This document shows, in pieces, positions 36,977-46,264 of a stretch of 64,000 bases of DNA. The stretch lies in the NCBI GenBank assembly GCA_902547955.1, contig CACCPY010000007.1:1-64000 (forward strand), read 5' to 3'. The stretch comes from an uncultured Alphaproteobacteria bacterium. GTDB taxonomy: Bacteria; Pseudomonadota; Alphaproteobacteria; Methylaequorales; Methylaequoraceae. Position numbers and translations under genes: made by a program. The notes beneath the pieces were generated by a model that saw nothing but the letters and a program-made list of their open reading frames with translations, ran no database searches and was not told the origin of the DNA. How positions within the stretch are numbered: position 1 is the first letter of the stretch; each line of letters starts with the position of its first letter.

Positions 36977-39577
36977 TTATTTTTTAAGAAGATCAAGGTT
37001 TTTTAAAGCTTCTTTGAGCTTAGCTTTATTTTCATTCACAATCTTAAGCGGAGCTTTATCTAAGAAGCTTTGGTTTTTTAATTTTTTTTCAAAAAACTTG
37101 ACTTCATTCTCATAAAATTTAATTTTTTTTTCTATTTCATTAATATTATTTTTTTCTTTATTTTCATACAGTATAGCAAACTTAAAACCTGAAGAAATAA
37201 AATCAAAATCACAGTTTTTTTTAGTTGAATAACTAAGTTGATTTATATTGAAAAATAATTTGATTAAGCTTTCATTATCATCAATCCACTGCACTCTATT
37301 ATTGCTAAACATAACCAGTTCAAAATCAATATTTTTTACATTGCTTAACTGAGATCTTAAATCTCTAATTAATTCGATAATTTTATTAAATTCATTAGAA
37401 CCTTTTTTTAAAACTTTTTTCTCATTTTTTATGACAAATTTTTCAGAAAATAAGCTTGATTTTACATAATTTAAATCTTTAGATATTTTTTCGGAAACAA
37501 ATGGGATAACGGGATTTATTAGATTTAGCACAAGTTTAAATATATAACTAAAATTATTTGAAATTTCATCAAAGTTTTTTTTATCTTTTAAATAAATTTT
37601 TGACAATTCTATGTAAACATCACAAAAATCATTCCAAATAAAATGATAAAGTTCTTGAACAAGTAAATTAAACTTGAAATTATTAAGATGTTTAATAACA
37701 TTTTTTTGTGTTTCATCATATCTCTTTAATATCCAATCATTGATTGGAAGTTTATTTTTTTCAAAGTTATAATTCTTGTTAAAAGAAAATTTATTAAACT
37801 GAGAGAATCTTGCGACATTCCAAAGTTTTGTGATAAAGTTTCTACTATTCTCTACAAGTTTATTAGATAATTTTATGTCTCTTCCTTGAGTTGAGAGATT
37901 TACTAAAGTATATCTTAAAGAATCTGCTCCATAAAGTTCAATTAGTTCCAATGGATTAATGACATTTCCCTTAGATTTTGACATTTTCTCTCCATTTTCA
38001 TCTTTTACAAGTGGATGTATATAGATGTTTTGAAATGGAATTTTCTTCATAAAAAAAAGGCCCATCATAACCATTCTTGCTACCCAAAAAAAAATAATAT
38101 CAAAACCGGTTACTAAAACATTAGTTGGATAATATTTCTTTAGAAGACTATTTTTATTTGGCCAACCCAAAGTTGAAAAAGGCCACAATGCTGATGAAAA
38201 CCAAGTATCTAATACATCATTATCTTGATGGGAAATTTTTTCATTAGGTTTCTTTTTTTTTAGTATTTTTTTAGCTTCGTCAAAATTTTCTGCAGCAATT
38301 TTTGTGTTTTTATCTGAATACCAAACTGGAATTCTATGTCCCCACCAAATTTGTCTTGAAATACACCAGGGTTCAATATTTTCAATCCAGTATTTAAAGG
38401 TATTCATCCATGAAGATGGAAAAAATTTTAATTCATCTTTTTTTATAATTTTTTTTACATCCTCACATAGTTTTTTAGAATCAACAAACCATTGCTTAGT
38501 CATAAATGGTTCAATAACTGATCCACTTCTTTCACCAATGGGCAGAACCATCTTATTCTTCGTTTGCTTTTCTAAAAGATCTAACTTTTTCAGATTTTTT
38601 AATATTAAATCCCTAGCCTTATATCTGTCCATACCAAAAAACTTTTTGGGTACATTTTCATTTAACTTAGCGTTCTTATTAAAAATATTTATAAAATCCA
38701 AATTGTGTTTTTTTCCAATTAAAAAGTCATTAAAGTCGTGTGCGGGGGTAATTTTTACTGCACCAGAACCTTTTTTTGGATCAGCATATTTATCTGCAAT
38801 AATAGGAATTAATTTTTTAGAAAATGGTATATTTGCTTTTTTACCTATATATTTATTAAGTTTTTTATTTTGAGGATGTACGGCAATCGCTGCATCTCCA
38901 AACATAGTTTCGGGCCTAGTCGTTGCAACTGTAATAAACTCGTCATCTTCATATATTTTATATTTTATAAACCATAATATTCCTTCAATCTCTTTTTGAT
39001 TTACCTCCAGATCTGATACTGCAGTTTCTAAAACTGTGTCCCAGTTTACTAATCTTTTGTCTTGATAAATTAATCCTTTATTAAATAATTCTATAAAAAC
39101 TTTTTTTACAGAAAGACTTAAACCTTCATCCATCGTAAACCTACTTATTGACCAATCAACGGATGTACCAAGCCTTCTTAACTGATCAACTATTTTGTTT
39201 CCAGAAATCTTTTTCCATTCCCAAATCTTTTTTAAAAATTTCTCTCTTCCGATCTGTTTTTTTGAAACTCCGTTTTTTTCTACTATCTGCTTTTCTACAA
39301 CTATTTCAGTCGCAATACCAGCGTGATCTGTACCCGGTTGCCACAGAACATCTTTTCCTAGTTTTTTATTAAAACGTATTAAAATATCTTGAAGAGTGAA
39401 AGTAAGAGCATGTCCCATATGCAAACTTCCTGTAACATTTGGTGGTGGCATCATTATGCAAAAGGTATTAGAATTTTTAGAGCTTTTAAATTCGAAAATT
39501 TTATTTTTATTCCATTCGTAGATAAATTTATTTTCAACTTCTTTGAATGAAAATCTTTTTTCTAACTGTTTATTCAT
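36977..39577 (-). CDS. valS: Valyl-tRNA synthetase
   Basis: Class I synthetase charging tRNA-Val with editing of threonine, 866 residues. HIGH-type motif PNVTGSLHMGHAL near 45-57, the editing (CP1) domain with TTRPETMFGDAAIAVHP near 219-235, KMSKSKGNVINP near 530, the anticodon-binding domain and a C-terminal coiled-coil arm (about 800-866, lysine/glutamate rich). ATG 39577 overlaps the tolC stop by four bases. In many alphaproteobacteria a popZ-like DUF2497 gene separates tolC and valS; it is not here. Slightly short for the family. Confidence 0.97.
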   Translation of the reverse strand: MNKQLEKRFSFKEVENKFIYEWNKNKIFEFKSSKNSNTFCIMMPPPNVTGSLHMGHALTFTLQDILIRFNKKLGKDVLWQPGTDHAGIATEIVVEKQIVEKNGVSKKQIGREKFLKKIWEWKKISGNKIVDQLRRLGTSVDWSISRFTMDEGLSLSVKKVFIELFNKGLIYQDKRLVNWDTVLETAVSDLEVNQKEIEGILWFIKYKIYEDDEFITVATTRPETMFGDAAIAVHPQNKKLNKYIGKKANIPFSKKLIPIIADKYADPKKGSGAVKITPAHDFNDFLIGKKHNLDFINIFNKNAKLNENVPKKFFGMDRYKARDLILKNLKKLDLLEKQTKNKMVLPIGERSGSVIEPFMTKQWFVDSKKLCEDVKKIIKKDELKFFPSSWMNTFKYWIENIEPWCISRQIWWGHRIPVWYSDKNTKIAAENFDEAKKILKKKKPNEKISHQDNDVLDTWFSSALWPFSTLGWPNKNSLLKKYYPTNVLVTGFDIIFFWVARMVMMGLFFMKKIPFQNIYIHPLVKDENGEKMSKSKGNVINPLELIELYGADSLRYTLVNLSTQGRDIKLSNKLVENSRNFITKLWNVARFSQFNKFSFNKNYNFEKNKLPINDWILKRYDETQKNVIKHLNNFKFNLLVQELYHFIWNDFCDVYIELSKIYLKDKKNFDEISNNFSYIFKLVLNLINPVIPFVSEKISKDLNYVKSSLFSEKFVIKNEKKVLKKGSNEFNKIIELIRDLRSQLSNVKNIDFELVMFSNNRVQWIDDNESLIKLFFNINQLSYSTKKNCDFDFISSGFKFAILYENKEKNNINEIEKKIKFYENEVKFFEKKLKNQSFLDKAPLKIVNENKAKLKEALKNLDLLKK

Positions 39578-40935
39578 TCAATTATATCCAGCCATTTTCC
39601 TTTAACTTTGTTATAGTTTTTTTCGTAATCAAATAAGTCAACATTTAGCTTTAAGTCTTTTGCATTTAGTTTTCCAATGTAAAATAATATTTCATAGTAT
39701 GATATAAAAAAGTCTTTGTAAGCTTTAATTAAATCTAGCTCTGATTGTAAAAGTTCCTGTTCACCGTCTAAAACGTCAAGTGTTGTTCTCTCACCAAGTT
39801 GAAATTCTTGTTTTAAACCATCTAAATAAATTTTATTTGACTGAATTTGTTTTTTGTATGCTTCTATACGTGATAGTGAGTAATTATAAGATGAATGAGA
39901 GCTAATAAGATTAGCAACTAAGTTTTCATTTTCTAATCTTAATAACTCTTTTTGTGCAAATAATTTCTTTTTCGATTCTCGAATTTTTGAGGAGGCTAGG
40001 CCAGATTGATAAAGTGGGATATCTACTTTGGCAAATGCTGACAAAACCTCTCTTTCACTGTCAGTTCTAAAGTATCCTTGATTAATTTTTGCTTCAGCTT
40101 CCAGTTTTAGTGAGGGTAACCTTTTTCTCTTTAGTGAATTTATTTCGTTTTCTATTGATCTAATTAAAAAAGTAATAGACTCTATTCTAGGATTATTTTT
40201 TTTTCCAATTGATTTTAATTTTTGAATTTCAAATTTTCCATAATCTGTAGGTATTATAATTTCTGGATTATCAGGTTTACTTCCGAAAATTGACAAATAT
40301 TTTGCATTAATTGAGTCAATTATATTAAAAGTTTCTAACAATTCAGATTCCGAAAGAGAATATCTAGCTTCAGAAATAGAAACATCAGTCAATGTAACCT
40401 CACCAATTTCAAATTGCTCTTTGGTAAGCTCTAACTGCCTTTTTAATACCTCAACATTTTTTTCTTTTACCTTAATATTTGAGTTTTCTGTAGCTAAATC
40501 AGCATACAATTTTATAGCATCTAAAAAAACCTCCTGCTCGACATTTTTCAAAGAGCTTCTTTGTGAAAAAATTTCATTTTTAGCTACTTTTATTTGGCTT
40601 AAACTACTTCCTCCATCAAAAATACTTTGAGAAACAACAACTCCTTTGTTTGTTTCAGTCCTTATGCCGTCTGAAGTAATATTAAATCCTTCTGAATTTG
40701 TATCAATCTTACCTTTTTGATAATACCCTTTTATCTCTGGTCTAAACTCAGAAAAGGCTCTTGGTAAAAGTTCGTCCTTAGATTTTAGTATTTCTCTTTC
40801 ATATTTTATTTTAGGGTGAAAAGAATAGAGATTAGAAAGGGATTTCGAAAGATCTTCGCTTAAAAAGATCTCTGCAACTGTGTTACCACAAGCGAAAAAA
40901 AAAAATAAAAAAATGCTTAAAATTAATCTCCTCAT
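39574..40935 (-). CDS. tolC: TolC family outer-membrane channel
   Basis: Outer-membrane efflux/secretion channel of 453 residues. It has a signal peptide (about 1-22, ending TVAEIF), and two repeats of the TolC fold with long amphipathic coiled helices. Recognisable segments are VVSQSIFDGGSSLSQIKVAK near 90-110, EQFEIGEVTLTDVSISEARY near 175-195, and QEFQLGERTTLDVLDGEQELLQSEL near 385-410. It works with a periplasmic adaptor and an inner-membrane pump; an MFP/RND pair begins at 62860. Overlaps valS, 9 bases after the PIMT-like gene. Confidence 0.93.
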   Translation of the reverse strand: MRRLILSIFLFFFFACGNTVAEIFLSEDLSKSLSNLYSFHPKIKYEREILKSKDELLPRAFSEFRPEIKGYYQKGKIDTNSEGFNITSDGIRTETNKGVVVSQSIFDGGSSLSQIKVAKNEIFSQRSSLKNVEQEVFLDAIKLYADLATENSNIKVKEKNVEVLKRQLELTKEQFEIGEVTLTDVSISEARYSLSESELLETFNIIDSINAKYLSIFGSKPDNPEIIIPTDYGKFEIQKLKSIGKKNNPRIESITFLIRSIENEINSLKRKRLPSLKLEAEAKINQGYFRTDSEREVLSAFAKVDIPLYQSGLASSKIRESKKKLFAQKELLRLENENLVANLISSHSSYNYSLSRIEAYKKQIQSNKIYLDGLKQEFQLGERTTLDVLDGEQELLQSELDLIKAYKDFFISYYEILFYIGKLNAKDLKLNVDLFDYEKNYNKVKGKWLDIIE

Positions 40936-40944
40936 AACAAAAAT

Positions 40945-41592
40945 TTAAATTATGAGTTCTACTTTATCTTTAACACTGGTAGTAAAGAATTTTTCAATTG
41001 ATATGTTTGATTCTATCTTAAGTGCCCTTACAAAATCTCCAACATATTCTTGATTTTTTAGAGTTACAAAAATCTCCCCGTTGTCTTTCAGTTGTTTAAT
41101 AAATGAGTCAGGTATTGACTTAATAGTTCCTTCAATAAATATTTTGTCATAAGGGGCATTTCTGCTTAATCCTTGAGATAAATCTTTTTTAAAAAAAATT
41201 GAACAATTTAATATATTTAATTTATCTATGTTTTTAGATGCTATATCTACTATCTTTTTATCATTATCTATCCCAACAACATAATTAACCATTTTTGATA
41301 AAATAGCTATTGAATAACCTGTTAAGCATCCAACAACCAAAACTTTGTCATCTTGGCCAAAATTGCATCTATCAAACATTTTTGCGATTATGAAAGTTTT
41401 CATTAAGTTTCTATTTTCAGAAATTTTTATTTCAGAGTCAGTATAAGTCAAATCATGTGAATCATTGGGAACAAAAATTTCTTTTTGCACCGTTGAAAAA
41501 GATTCAATTAAATCTTTATTATTTACGTTATTTGGTAAGATTTGGTTTTTTACCATGTTTTGTCTAGCCATTTGAAAAAATTTATCGTGCAT
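40945..41592 (-). CDS. Degenerate protein-L-isoaspartate methyltransferase paralogue
   Basis: Methyltransferase-fold protein of 215 residues, related to Pcm but diverged. SAM motif I reads VLVVGCLTGYSIAIL (about 93-107) instead of GxGSGY, and the substrate-binding TISQP motif of true PIMT is absent: the same place is ENRNLMKTFIIAKMFD. It may bind SAM but probably does not repair isoaspartate. This paralogue immediately precedes tolC in many alphaproteobacteria, where it is annotated as PIMT. The ATG at 41592 is followed by HDKFFQMARQNMVKNQILPN, a typical start. Confidence 0.85.
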   Translation of the reverse strand: MHDKFFQMARQNMVKNQILPNNVNNKDLIESFSTVQKEIFVPNDSHDLTYTDSEIKISENRNLMKTFIIAKMFDRCNFGQDDKVLVVGCLTGYSIAILSKMVNYVVGIDNDKKIVDIASKNIDKLNILNCSIFFKKDLSQGLSRNAPYDKIFIEGTIKSIPDSFIKQLKDNGEIFVTLKNQEYVGDFVRALKIESNISIEKFFTTSVKDKVELII

Positions 41593-41667
41593 TTTTTTTA
41601 GTTAATGTTAATTATTGCTATAATATATTTAGTATTAATATTTATTACAATAGTAGAGAAAATTTAT

Positions 41668-41741
41668 GGTGCGGTGGCGGAGAGGCTACGCACCGGCCTG
41701 CAAAGCCGAGTACACCGGTTCGAATCCGGTCCGCACCTCCA
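41668..41741 (+). tRNA. tRNA-Cys (anticodon GCA)
   Basis: Cloverleaf of 74 bases. Acceptor GGTGCGG pairs with CCGCACC; the D-arm contains GCGGAGAGGCTACGC; the anticodon stem CGGC/GCCG closes a loop with GCA; the T-arm is ACCGGTTCGAATCCGGT with perfect pairing. Discriminator T and encoded CCA (41739-41741). It is the only cysteine tRNA seen here and is followed 53 bases later by tRNA-Asn, probably on one transcript. Confidence 0.97.
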
Positions 41742-41794
41742 AAAAATAAATGTTTTTACAAATAAAAAAATTAAACTATTATAACCATTATTCA

Positions 41795-41870
41795 TCCGGC
41801 GTAGCTCAGTTGGTAGAGCAAGCGACTGTTAATCGCTGGGTCACAGGTTCGAGTCCTGTCGCCGGAGCCA
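41795..41870 (+). tRNA. tRNA-Asn (anticodon GUU)
   Basis: Cloverleaf of 76 bases. Acceptor TCCGGCG pairs with CGCCGGA, the D-arm contains AGCTCAGTTGGTAGAGC, the anticodon loop CTGTTAA carries GTT, and the T-arm is ACAGGTTCGAGTCCTGT. The discriminator is G and CCA is encoded (41868-41870). It lies 53 bases after tRNA-Cys and 33 bases before the glycosyltransferase start. Confidence 0.97.
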
Positions 41871-41903
41871 TCGAAATGTTAAATCAATTTTTTAGGAGAA
41901 CTA

Positions 41904-42830
41904 ATGGTAAAGGTAAGTTTTGTTTGTCCAATTTTTAATAAAGAAAAGTACTTACCAAATGTATTAAATGCTTTAAAAAATCAAAAAGGAGAATTTAAAA
42001 AAGAATATGTTTTTGTTAATGACGGATCGCAGGATAATTCTTTGGAATGTCTTAAATCCATAACAAAAAAATGGAAAAATACAAAAATTATTAGTCAGAC
42101 TAATAAAGGTCCAGCTAGTGCAACTCAAAAAGCTATAGATTCCTCCACGGGAGATTATATTAAGCTCTTGGGTGGTGACGATGTTATGTCTGAATTTTGT
42201 ACAAAAATATTATTGGAAGTTATAACTAAAAATAAAACCGTTGCAGTTTTTAGCAGATATAAGTTATTAAAAGATTTAAATAAAATTAAATTCAAAAATC
42301 AAATACCTCTCAACCTTAAAATAATTGAAAATCCTCTAAAAAAAACTATTCTTTCAAGTTATTCAGGTACTGCACCAAATCTTTATTGTCACAAAACAAT
42401 AAAAAAATCAGGTGGTTGTAACTTAAAATTGTTTATTGAAGATTTTTCACTTGTTCTTGGTCTTTCAAAATATGGAAGCTTTAGTTTTATAGATAATGTA
42501 ACTTCCTGTGGTCCGTCCGAAGATCCTAATAGAATTATGATGGGTATGCAAACCCAACTTATTCATGATTTTAATGCCGCATTGTATTATTTTTTCGTGG
42601 AAAATGAAAAAATTCCAAATCATATTAAAATTTTAGCTTGTAAAAAAGCACTTGGTAGAACAGAAAAATGGGCAAGAAGACTTAAGAAAAAATCTATATT
42701 TAATAAAATGAATCTTCTTAAATTAAAACTCTTTTTTGGAAATAATAATTATCTGAACCTAATAAAACAGTCGTGCCAATACTTTTACAACGATTTTAAT
42801 GACGAAAGAATAAGATACAAAGTAGTTTGA
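41904..42830 (+). CDS. Family 2 glycosyltransferase
   Basis: Glycosyltransferase of the GT-A fold, 308 residues. The N-terminus reads VSFVCPIFNKEKYLPNVL, followed by FVNDGSQDNS near 38-47 (nucleotide-binding Asp) and LLGGDDVMS near 89-97 (the DxD-like metal site). The acceptor half (160-308) is lysine-rich and unrecognisable. Substrate unknown; the fold is used for surface-glycan assembly. ATG 41904 has AGGAG at 41894-41898. It is followed one base later by the convergent ABC-2 exporter, which may move glycans, so a shared role in surface polysaccharide is a guess. Confidence 0.88.
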   Translation: MVKVSFVCPIFNKEKYLPNVLNALKNQKGEFKKEYVFVNDGSQDNSLECLKSITKKWKNTKIISQTNKGPASATQKAIDSSTGDYIKLLGGDDVMSEFCTKILLEVITKNKTVAVFSRYKLLKDLNKIKFKNQIPLNLKIIENPLKKTILSSYSGTAPNLYCHKTIKKSGGCNLKLFIEDFSLVLGLSKYGSFSFIDNVTSCGPSEDPNRIMMGMQTQLIHDFNAALYYFFVENEKIPNHIKILACKKALGRTEKWARRLKKKSIFNKMNLLKLKLFFGNNNYLNLIKQSCQYFYNDFNDERIRYKVV

Positions 42831-42831
42831 G

Positions 42832-43623
42832 TCATTCTCCTTGATTAATTAATAATCCTTTTTTTCTAGAGGAACTTATCATTTTTAAAAAAAATAGAAC
42901 TGACAACAAAAGATAAGTAAAGTTTAAAATTATAATTCTGTATAGCTGTTGAAATTCAACTTGATTGTCAATTAAAATCTTTCTCATTGACTCAAAAACA
43001 TAAACTGGAGGAAAAATCTGTGCAATTTTTTGCATAATAAATGGAAGGGAATCAAGCGGATAGTACACGCAAGAAAAGGGTAAAAGTATAAAAATTATTG
43101 CCCAAGCTAACTCTTCAAAAGAGTGTCCATATCTTAAAACCAAACCTGAAACAACAAATCCAATTGACCATCCGATAGCTATTAAATTAAAAAAAAAGAA
43201 AATTAAATAAAAACCTAATTCAAATAAGTGAAAATCAAAAAAAAAATTTGCCACAAAAATAGCTGGTGTCAGACCTATTAGTGTTCTAAGCATACTAATA
43301 ATTATTAAACTAAAAACTAATTCATATTCTCTCAGAGGGGTAATGAACAAATTAGTTAAGTTTCTTGACCATATCTCTTCTAGAAAAGACATAGTTAAAC
43401 CAAGTTGTCCCCTAAATAAAACATCCCAAAGAACTACCGCAGATAAAATTATGCTTAAGACTCCGATGTAAGGTGTTGTGTTATTTTCTATCAAAAAATT
43501 ACTAAAAAAACCCCAAAAAAGTATTTGAACTGATGGCCAATAAAATATACTCAACAACCTTGGAAACGATCCGAAAGATATTGTTTTATATCTTATTATA
43601 AGAGCTAAAATTCTTCCAAACAT
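42832..43623 (-). CDS. ABC-2 type exporter permease
   Basis: Membrane subunit of an ABC exporter, 263 residues, about six helices. It fits ABC-2 permeases: an IRYKTISFGSFPRLLSIFYWPSVQILFWGF start, a central EIWSRNLTNLFITPLREYELVFSLIII, and the conserved PLDSLPFIMQKIAQIFPPVYVFESMRKIL near 195-225 (the YxxxxLP-type loop). It starts on the last base of the ATPase gene and runs on the same strand, so the two form a complete exporter. Cargo unknown: lipid-linked glycans, drugs or haem are all possible. Confidence 0.9.
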   Translation of the reverse strand: MFGRILALIIRYKTISFGSFPRLLSIFYWPSVQILFWGFFSNFLIENNTTPYIGVLSIILSAVVLWDVLFRGQLGLTMSFLEEIWSRNLTNLFITPLREYELVFSLIIISMLRTLIGLTPAIFVANFFFDFHLFELGFYLIFFFFNLIAIGWSIGFVVSGLVLRYGHSFEELAWAIIFILLPFSCVYYPLDSLPFIMQKIAQIFPPVYVFESMRKILIDNQVEFQQLYRIIILNFTYLLLSVLFFLKMISSSRKKGLLINQGE

Positions 43624-44342
43624 TAACCTTGACCTAAAAAAAAATCTTTCAATGATGAATAATTATTGATTTTGAGTAATTCATTTAAATTTCCGTTAGA
43701 TGCTATTTTTCCCAACTTTAGAAGAATTATTTTTGAACATATGGATTGAATTTCTTCTAGATTATGTGAAGTAATTAGAATAGAGGATTTATTTTTTTTT
43801 TGATAATCCAATAAAAACTCCCTGATAAATATTGAGGTTTCAGGGTCTAAAGATGCTGTTGGTTCATCCAGTAAAAGTAATTTTGGATTATTGATCAAAG
43901 CTTTACATAAATTTACTTTAGTTTTTTGTCCAGCTGAGAGAGATCCGTAATTTTTTTTCATTAAATCGGTCATTTTCAGCTTTTTAACTAAATCATTAAT
44001 TATGTCTTTAAATTTTTTTATTCCATATAAACGTGAATAAAAGAATAAATTTTGCTCTACAGTCATTTTTTTTGGTAAATCAATATATGGGCTTTGAAAA
44101 TTTATCTCTTTAAGAATTTCATTTTTTTTAAAAAAAAGGTTCTTACCCAAAATCTCAATGTTACCTGATGATGGAGATATAAGGCCCATCAACATACCTA
44201 ACAATGTAGTCTTCCCTGCTCCATTTTTTCCCAAAACTCCAGTAACAGAATTTTCATTAACATTAAATGATATATTCTTAATTATCTTTTTTGTATCAAA
44301 TGTTTTTACAAGATTTGAAACTTTAACTACAAAACTATTCAC
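43623..44342 (-). CDS. ABC exporter ATP-binding subunit
   Basis: ATPase of 239 residues. Walker A GKNGAGKTT (about 36-44), Q-loop region, signature LSAGQKTKVNL (about 135-145), Walker B LLLLDEPTASLDPETS (about 155-170), and H-loop TSHNLEEIQ (about 194-202). It pairs with the permease downstream; its stop overlaps the permease start by one base. Divergent from cysK across 111 AT-rich bases holding both promoters. The ATG 44342 gives VVKVSNLVKTFDTKKI directly upstream of Walker A, which fits. Confidence 0.94.
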   Translation of the reverse strand: MNSFVVKVSNLVKTFDTKKIIKNISFNVNENSVTGVLGKNGAGKTTLLGMLMGLISPSSGNIEILGKNLFFKKNEILKEINFQSPYIDLPKKMTVEQNLFFYSRLYGIKKFKDIINDLVKKLKMTDLMKKNYGSLSAGQKTKVNLCKALINNPKLLLLDEPTASLDPETSIFIREFLLDYQKKNKSSILITSHNLEEIQSICSKIILLKLGKIASNGNLNELLKINNYSSLKDFFLGQG

Positions 44343-44453
44343 AACTTAAAATCTTATTTTATTTAATTTCTTTAATAAATAATAAATTAATATATATCAT
44401 TATCTGATAAAGGTTTTGCAATTTAAAAATTAAAACACTTTAATAACAATATT

Positions 44454-45455
44454 ATGAACCATAGCAAATTTAAAAAAAGTTTTAATGATTGTATAGGTAA
44501 CACACCTTTAATAAAGCTTAAAATTGCATCGCAAATTTCTGGGTGCAATATCTATGGTAAGTGTGAGTTTCTAAATCCAGGTGGCTCTGTAAAAGACCGT
44601 CCAGCCTTACAAATTGTTAAAGACGCATTAGACAAAAAATTAATATCAGAAGGGGCAACAATTGTGGAAGGAACTGCTGGGAATACTGGAATTGGCTTAT
44701 GTTTGGTTGGGAATGCCCTAGGAATGAAATCTGAAATTGTAATGCCAAAAACACAAAGTGAAGAAAAAAAAAAAATGCTAAAAATATGCAGTGCTAAACT
44801 TCATTTAGTCGAAGCGGTTCCATATAAAAATCCCAAAAATTACGTAAGATACTCTGAAACACTTGCAAAAAAAATAAAAAACAAAAATGGTGTTTTATGG
44901 GCAAATCAATTTGATAATTTATCAAATAAAAAAGCACATTATCTTACAACTGGTCCTGAAATCTGGAGTCAATTGTCAGGAAAAGTAGATGCATTTATAT
45001 GTTCTGTTGGTACAGGCGGAACCTTAGCTGGTACAAGTGAGTTCTTAAGAGAAAAAAATAAAAATGTAAAAATTGGTTTGGCAGATCCTTTTGGCTCTGC
45101 AATCCATAATTTTTATAAAAAAGGAGTCCTTAAATCTGAAGGTAATTCAATTACGGAAGGCATAGGACAAGGAAGAATTACAAAAAATTTAGAACATACA
45201 AAAGTTGATGAAAGTTTTCAAATTTCAGACACTGAAGCTTTAAAAATGGTTTTTGAAATGATTATTAAAGAAGGTCTTATACTGGGAGGATCCTCTGGAA
45301 TAAATATAGTTGGTGCTATAAAACTAGGTAAAAAACTGGGAAAAAATAAAAATATAGTTACAATTTTGTGTGATTATGGCACCAAATATGAAAGTAAGAT
45401 TTTTAACAAAAAATTTCTTTCAAAAAACAAGTTACCAATCCCATCATGGCTATGA
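44454..45455 (+). CDS. cysK: Cysteine synthase A
   Basis: PLP-dependent O-acetylserine sulfhydrylase making cysteine from O-acetylserine and sulfide, 333 residues. PLP lysine K47 lies in PGGSVKDRPA. Further matches are EGTAGNTGIGLCLVG (about 76-90) for substrate binding and CSVGTGGTLAGTSEFL (about 183-198) for the PLP phosphate. GGSSGIN closes the site. First gene of an eight-gene tightly packed plus-strand run. Stop overlaps the sseA start. The order sulfide assimilation, sulfurtransferase, cystathionine lyase suggests a sulfur amino acid operon. Confidence 0.95.
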   Translation: MNHSKFKKSFNDCIGNTPLIKLKIASQISGCNIYGKCEFLNPGGSVKDRPALQIVKDALDKKLISEGATIVEGTAGNTGIGLCLVGNALGMKSEIVMPKTQSEEKKKMLKICSAKLHLVEAVPYKNPKNYVRYSETLAKKIKNKNGVLWANQFDNLSNKKAHYLTTGPEIWSQLSGKVDAFICSVGTGGTLAGTSEFLREKNKNVKIGLADPFGSAIHNFYKKGVLKSEGNSITEGIGQGRITKNLEHTKVDESFQISDTEALKMVFEMIIKEGLILGGSSGINIVGAIKLGKKLGKNKNIVTILCDYGTKYESKIFNKKFLSKNKLPIPSWL

Positions 45456-46264
45456 CTAAACAACTAATAAGCCCGAAAGAGTTAAAAAAAATTTTAAATA
45501 ACAATAACCTTAAGATTTTAGATTCAAGATGGATTCTTAATGAAAGTCAGAAAGGTCTAAAGGACTTTAAAAAATCTCATATTCCAAATGCAATTTTTTT
45601 TGATATTGAAAAAAATTCTAATCAACAAATAGAATTACCACATATGATTCCAAAAAAAAATCAATTTGAAAAATATCTAAATAAAAATGGCATATCTTCA
45701 AAAAATTTAATTGTTATCTATGATCAATCAGGTTTTTTTTCATCTGCAAGAGTTTGGTTTATGTTGAGGTACTTTGGGTTTAAAAATGTCAAAATATTAG
45801 AACAAGGATTTCAAGGATGGCTAAATAATAACTATCCAGTTACTAAATTGATAAAACAACCTGAAAAAAAAAAAAACAAAATTATTGAAAAAAAAGAATT
45901 AATTAAAGACAAAAAGTTTATTTCAAAAAATTTGAGAAAGGATAATCTACTTATCATAGATGCAAGGTCTGAAAAACGTTTCTTGGGACTTGAAAAAGAA
46001 AAAAGACCAAACTTATATTCTGGAAATATTCCTGGTAGTATAAATATACCTTATACTTCCCTATCAAAAAATGGTAAATTTTTAAGAAAAAATAATCTTA
46101 TAAAAATATTTAAAAAAAGTATGAATTTGGATAAGAAAAAAAATATTGTTTGTACTTGCGGTTCTGGTATTACTGCATGCAATATTATTTTAGCTTTGGA
46201 TATTCTTGGATTTAATAATTACAATTTATACGACGGTTCATGGGCTGAATGGGGAAAAAAATAG
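45446..46264 (+). CDS. sseA: Thiosulfate/3-mercaptopyruvate sulfurtransferase
   Basis: Tandem rhodanese, 272 residues, transferring sulfane sulfur from 3-mercaptopyruvate to acceptors. The inactive first domain has SQKGLKDFKKSHIPNAIFFDI and VIYDQSGFFSSARVWFMLRYFGF (about 88-110); the second domain has the active-site loop CTCGSGITACN near 238-247, which is the mercaptopyruvate-type loop. A lysine-rich linker lies near 140. ATG 45446 or ATG 45452 (an ATGA overlap with cysK) may be used; the second is equally plausible. Stop overlaps the metC start by 16 bases. Confidence 0.94.
   Translation: MAMTKQLISPKELKKILNNNNLKILDSRWILNESQKGLKDFKKSHIPNAIFFDIEKNSNQQIELPHMIPKKNQFEKYLNKNGISSKNLIVIYDQSGFFSSARVWFMLRYFGFKNVKILEQGFQGWLNNNYPVTKLIKQPEKKKNKIIEKKELIKDKKFISKNLRKDNLLIIDARSEKRFLGLEKEKRPNLYSGNIPGSINIPYTSLSKNGKFLRKNNLIKIFKKSMNLDKKKNIVCTCGSGITACNIILALDILGFNNYNLYDGSWAEWGKK

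Noticed and set aside
41750-41938. Open frame across tRNA-Asn between the tRNAs and the glycosyltransferase
   Set aside because: It translates tRNA-Asn sequence and ends inside the glycosyltransferase gene, so it is a shadow.
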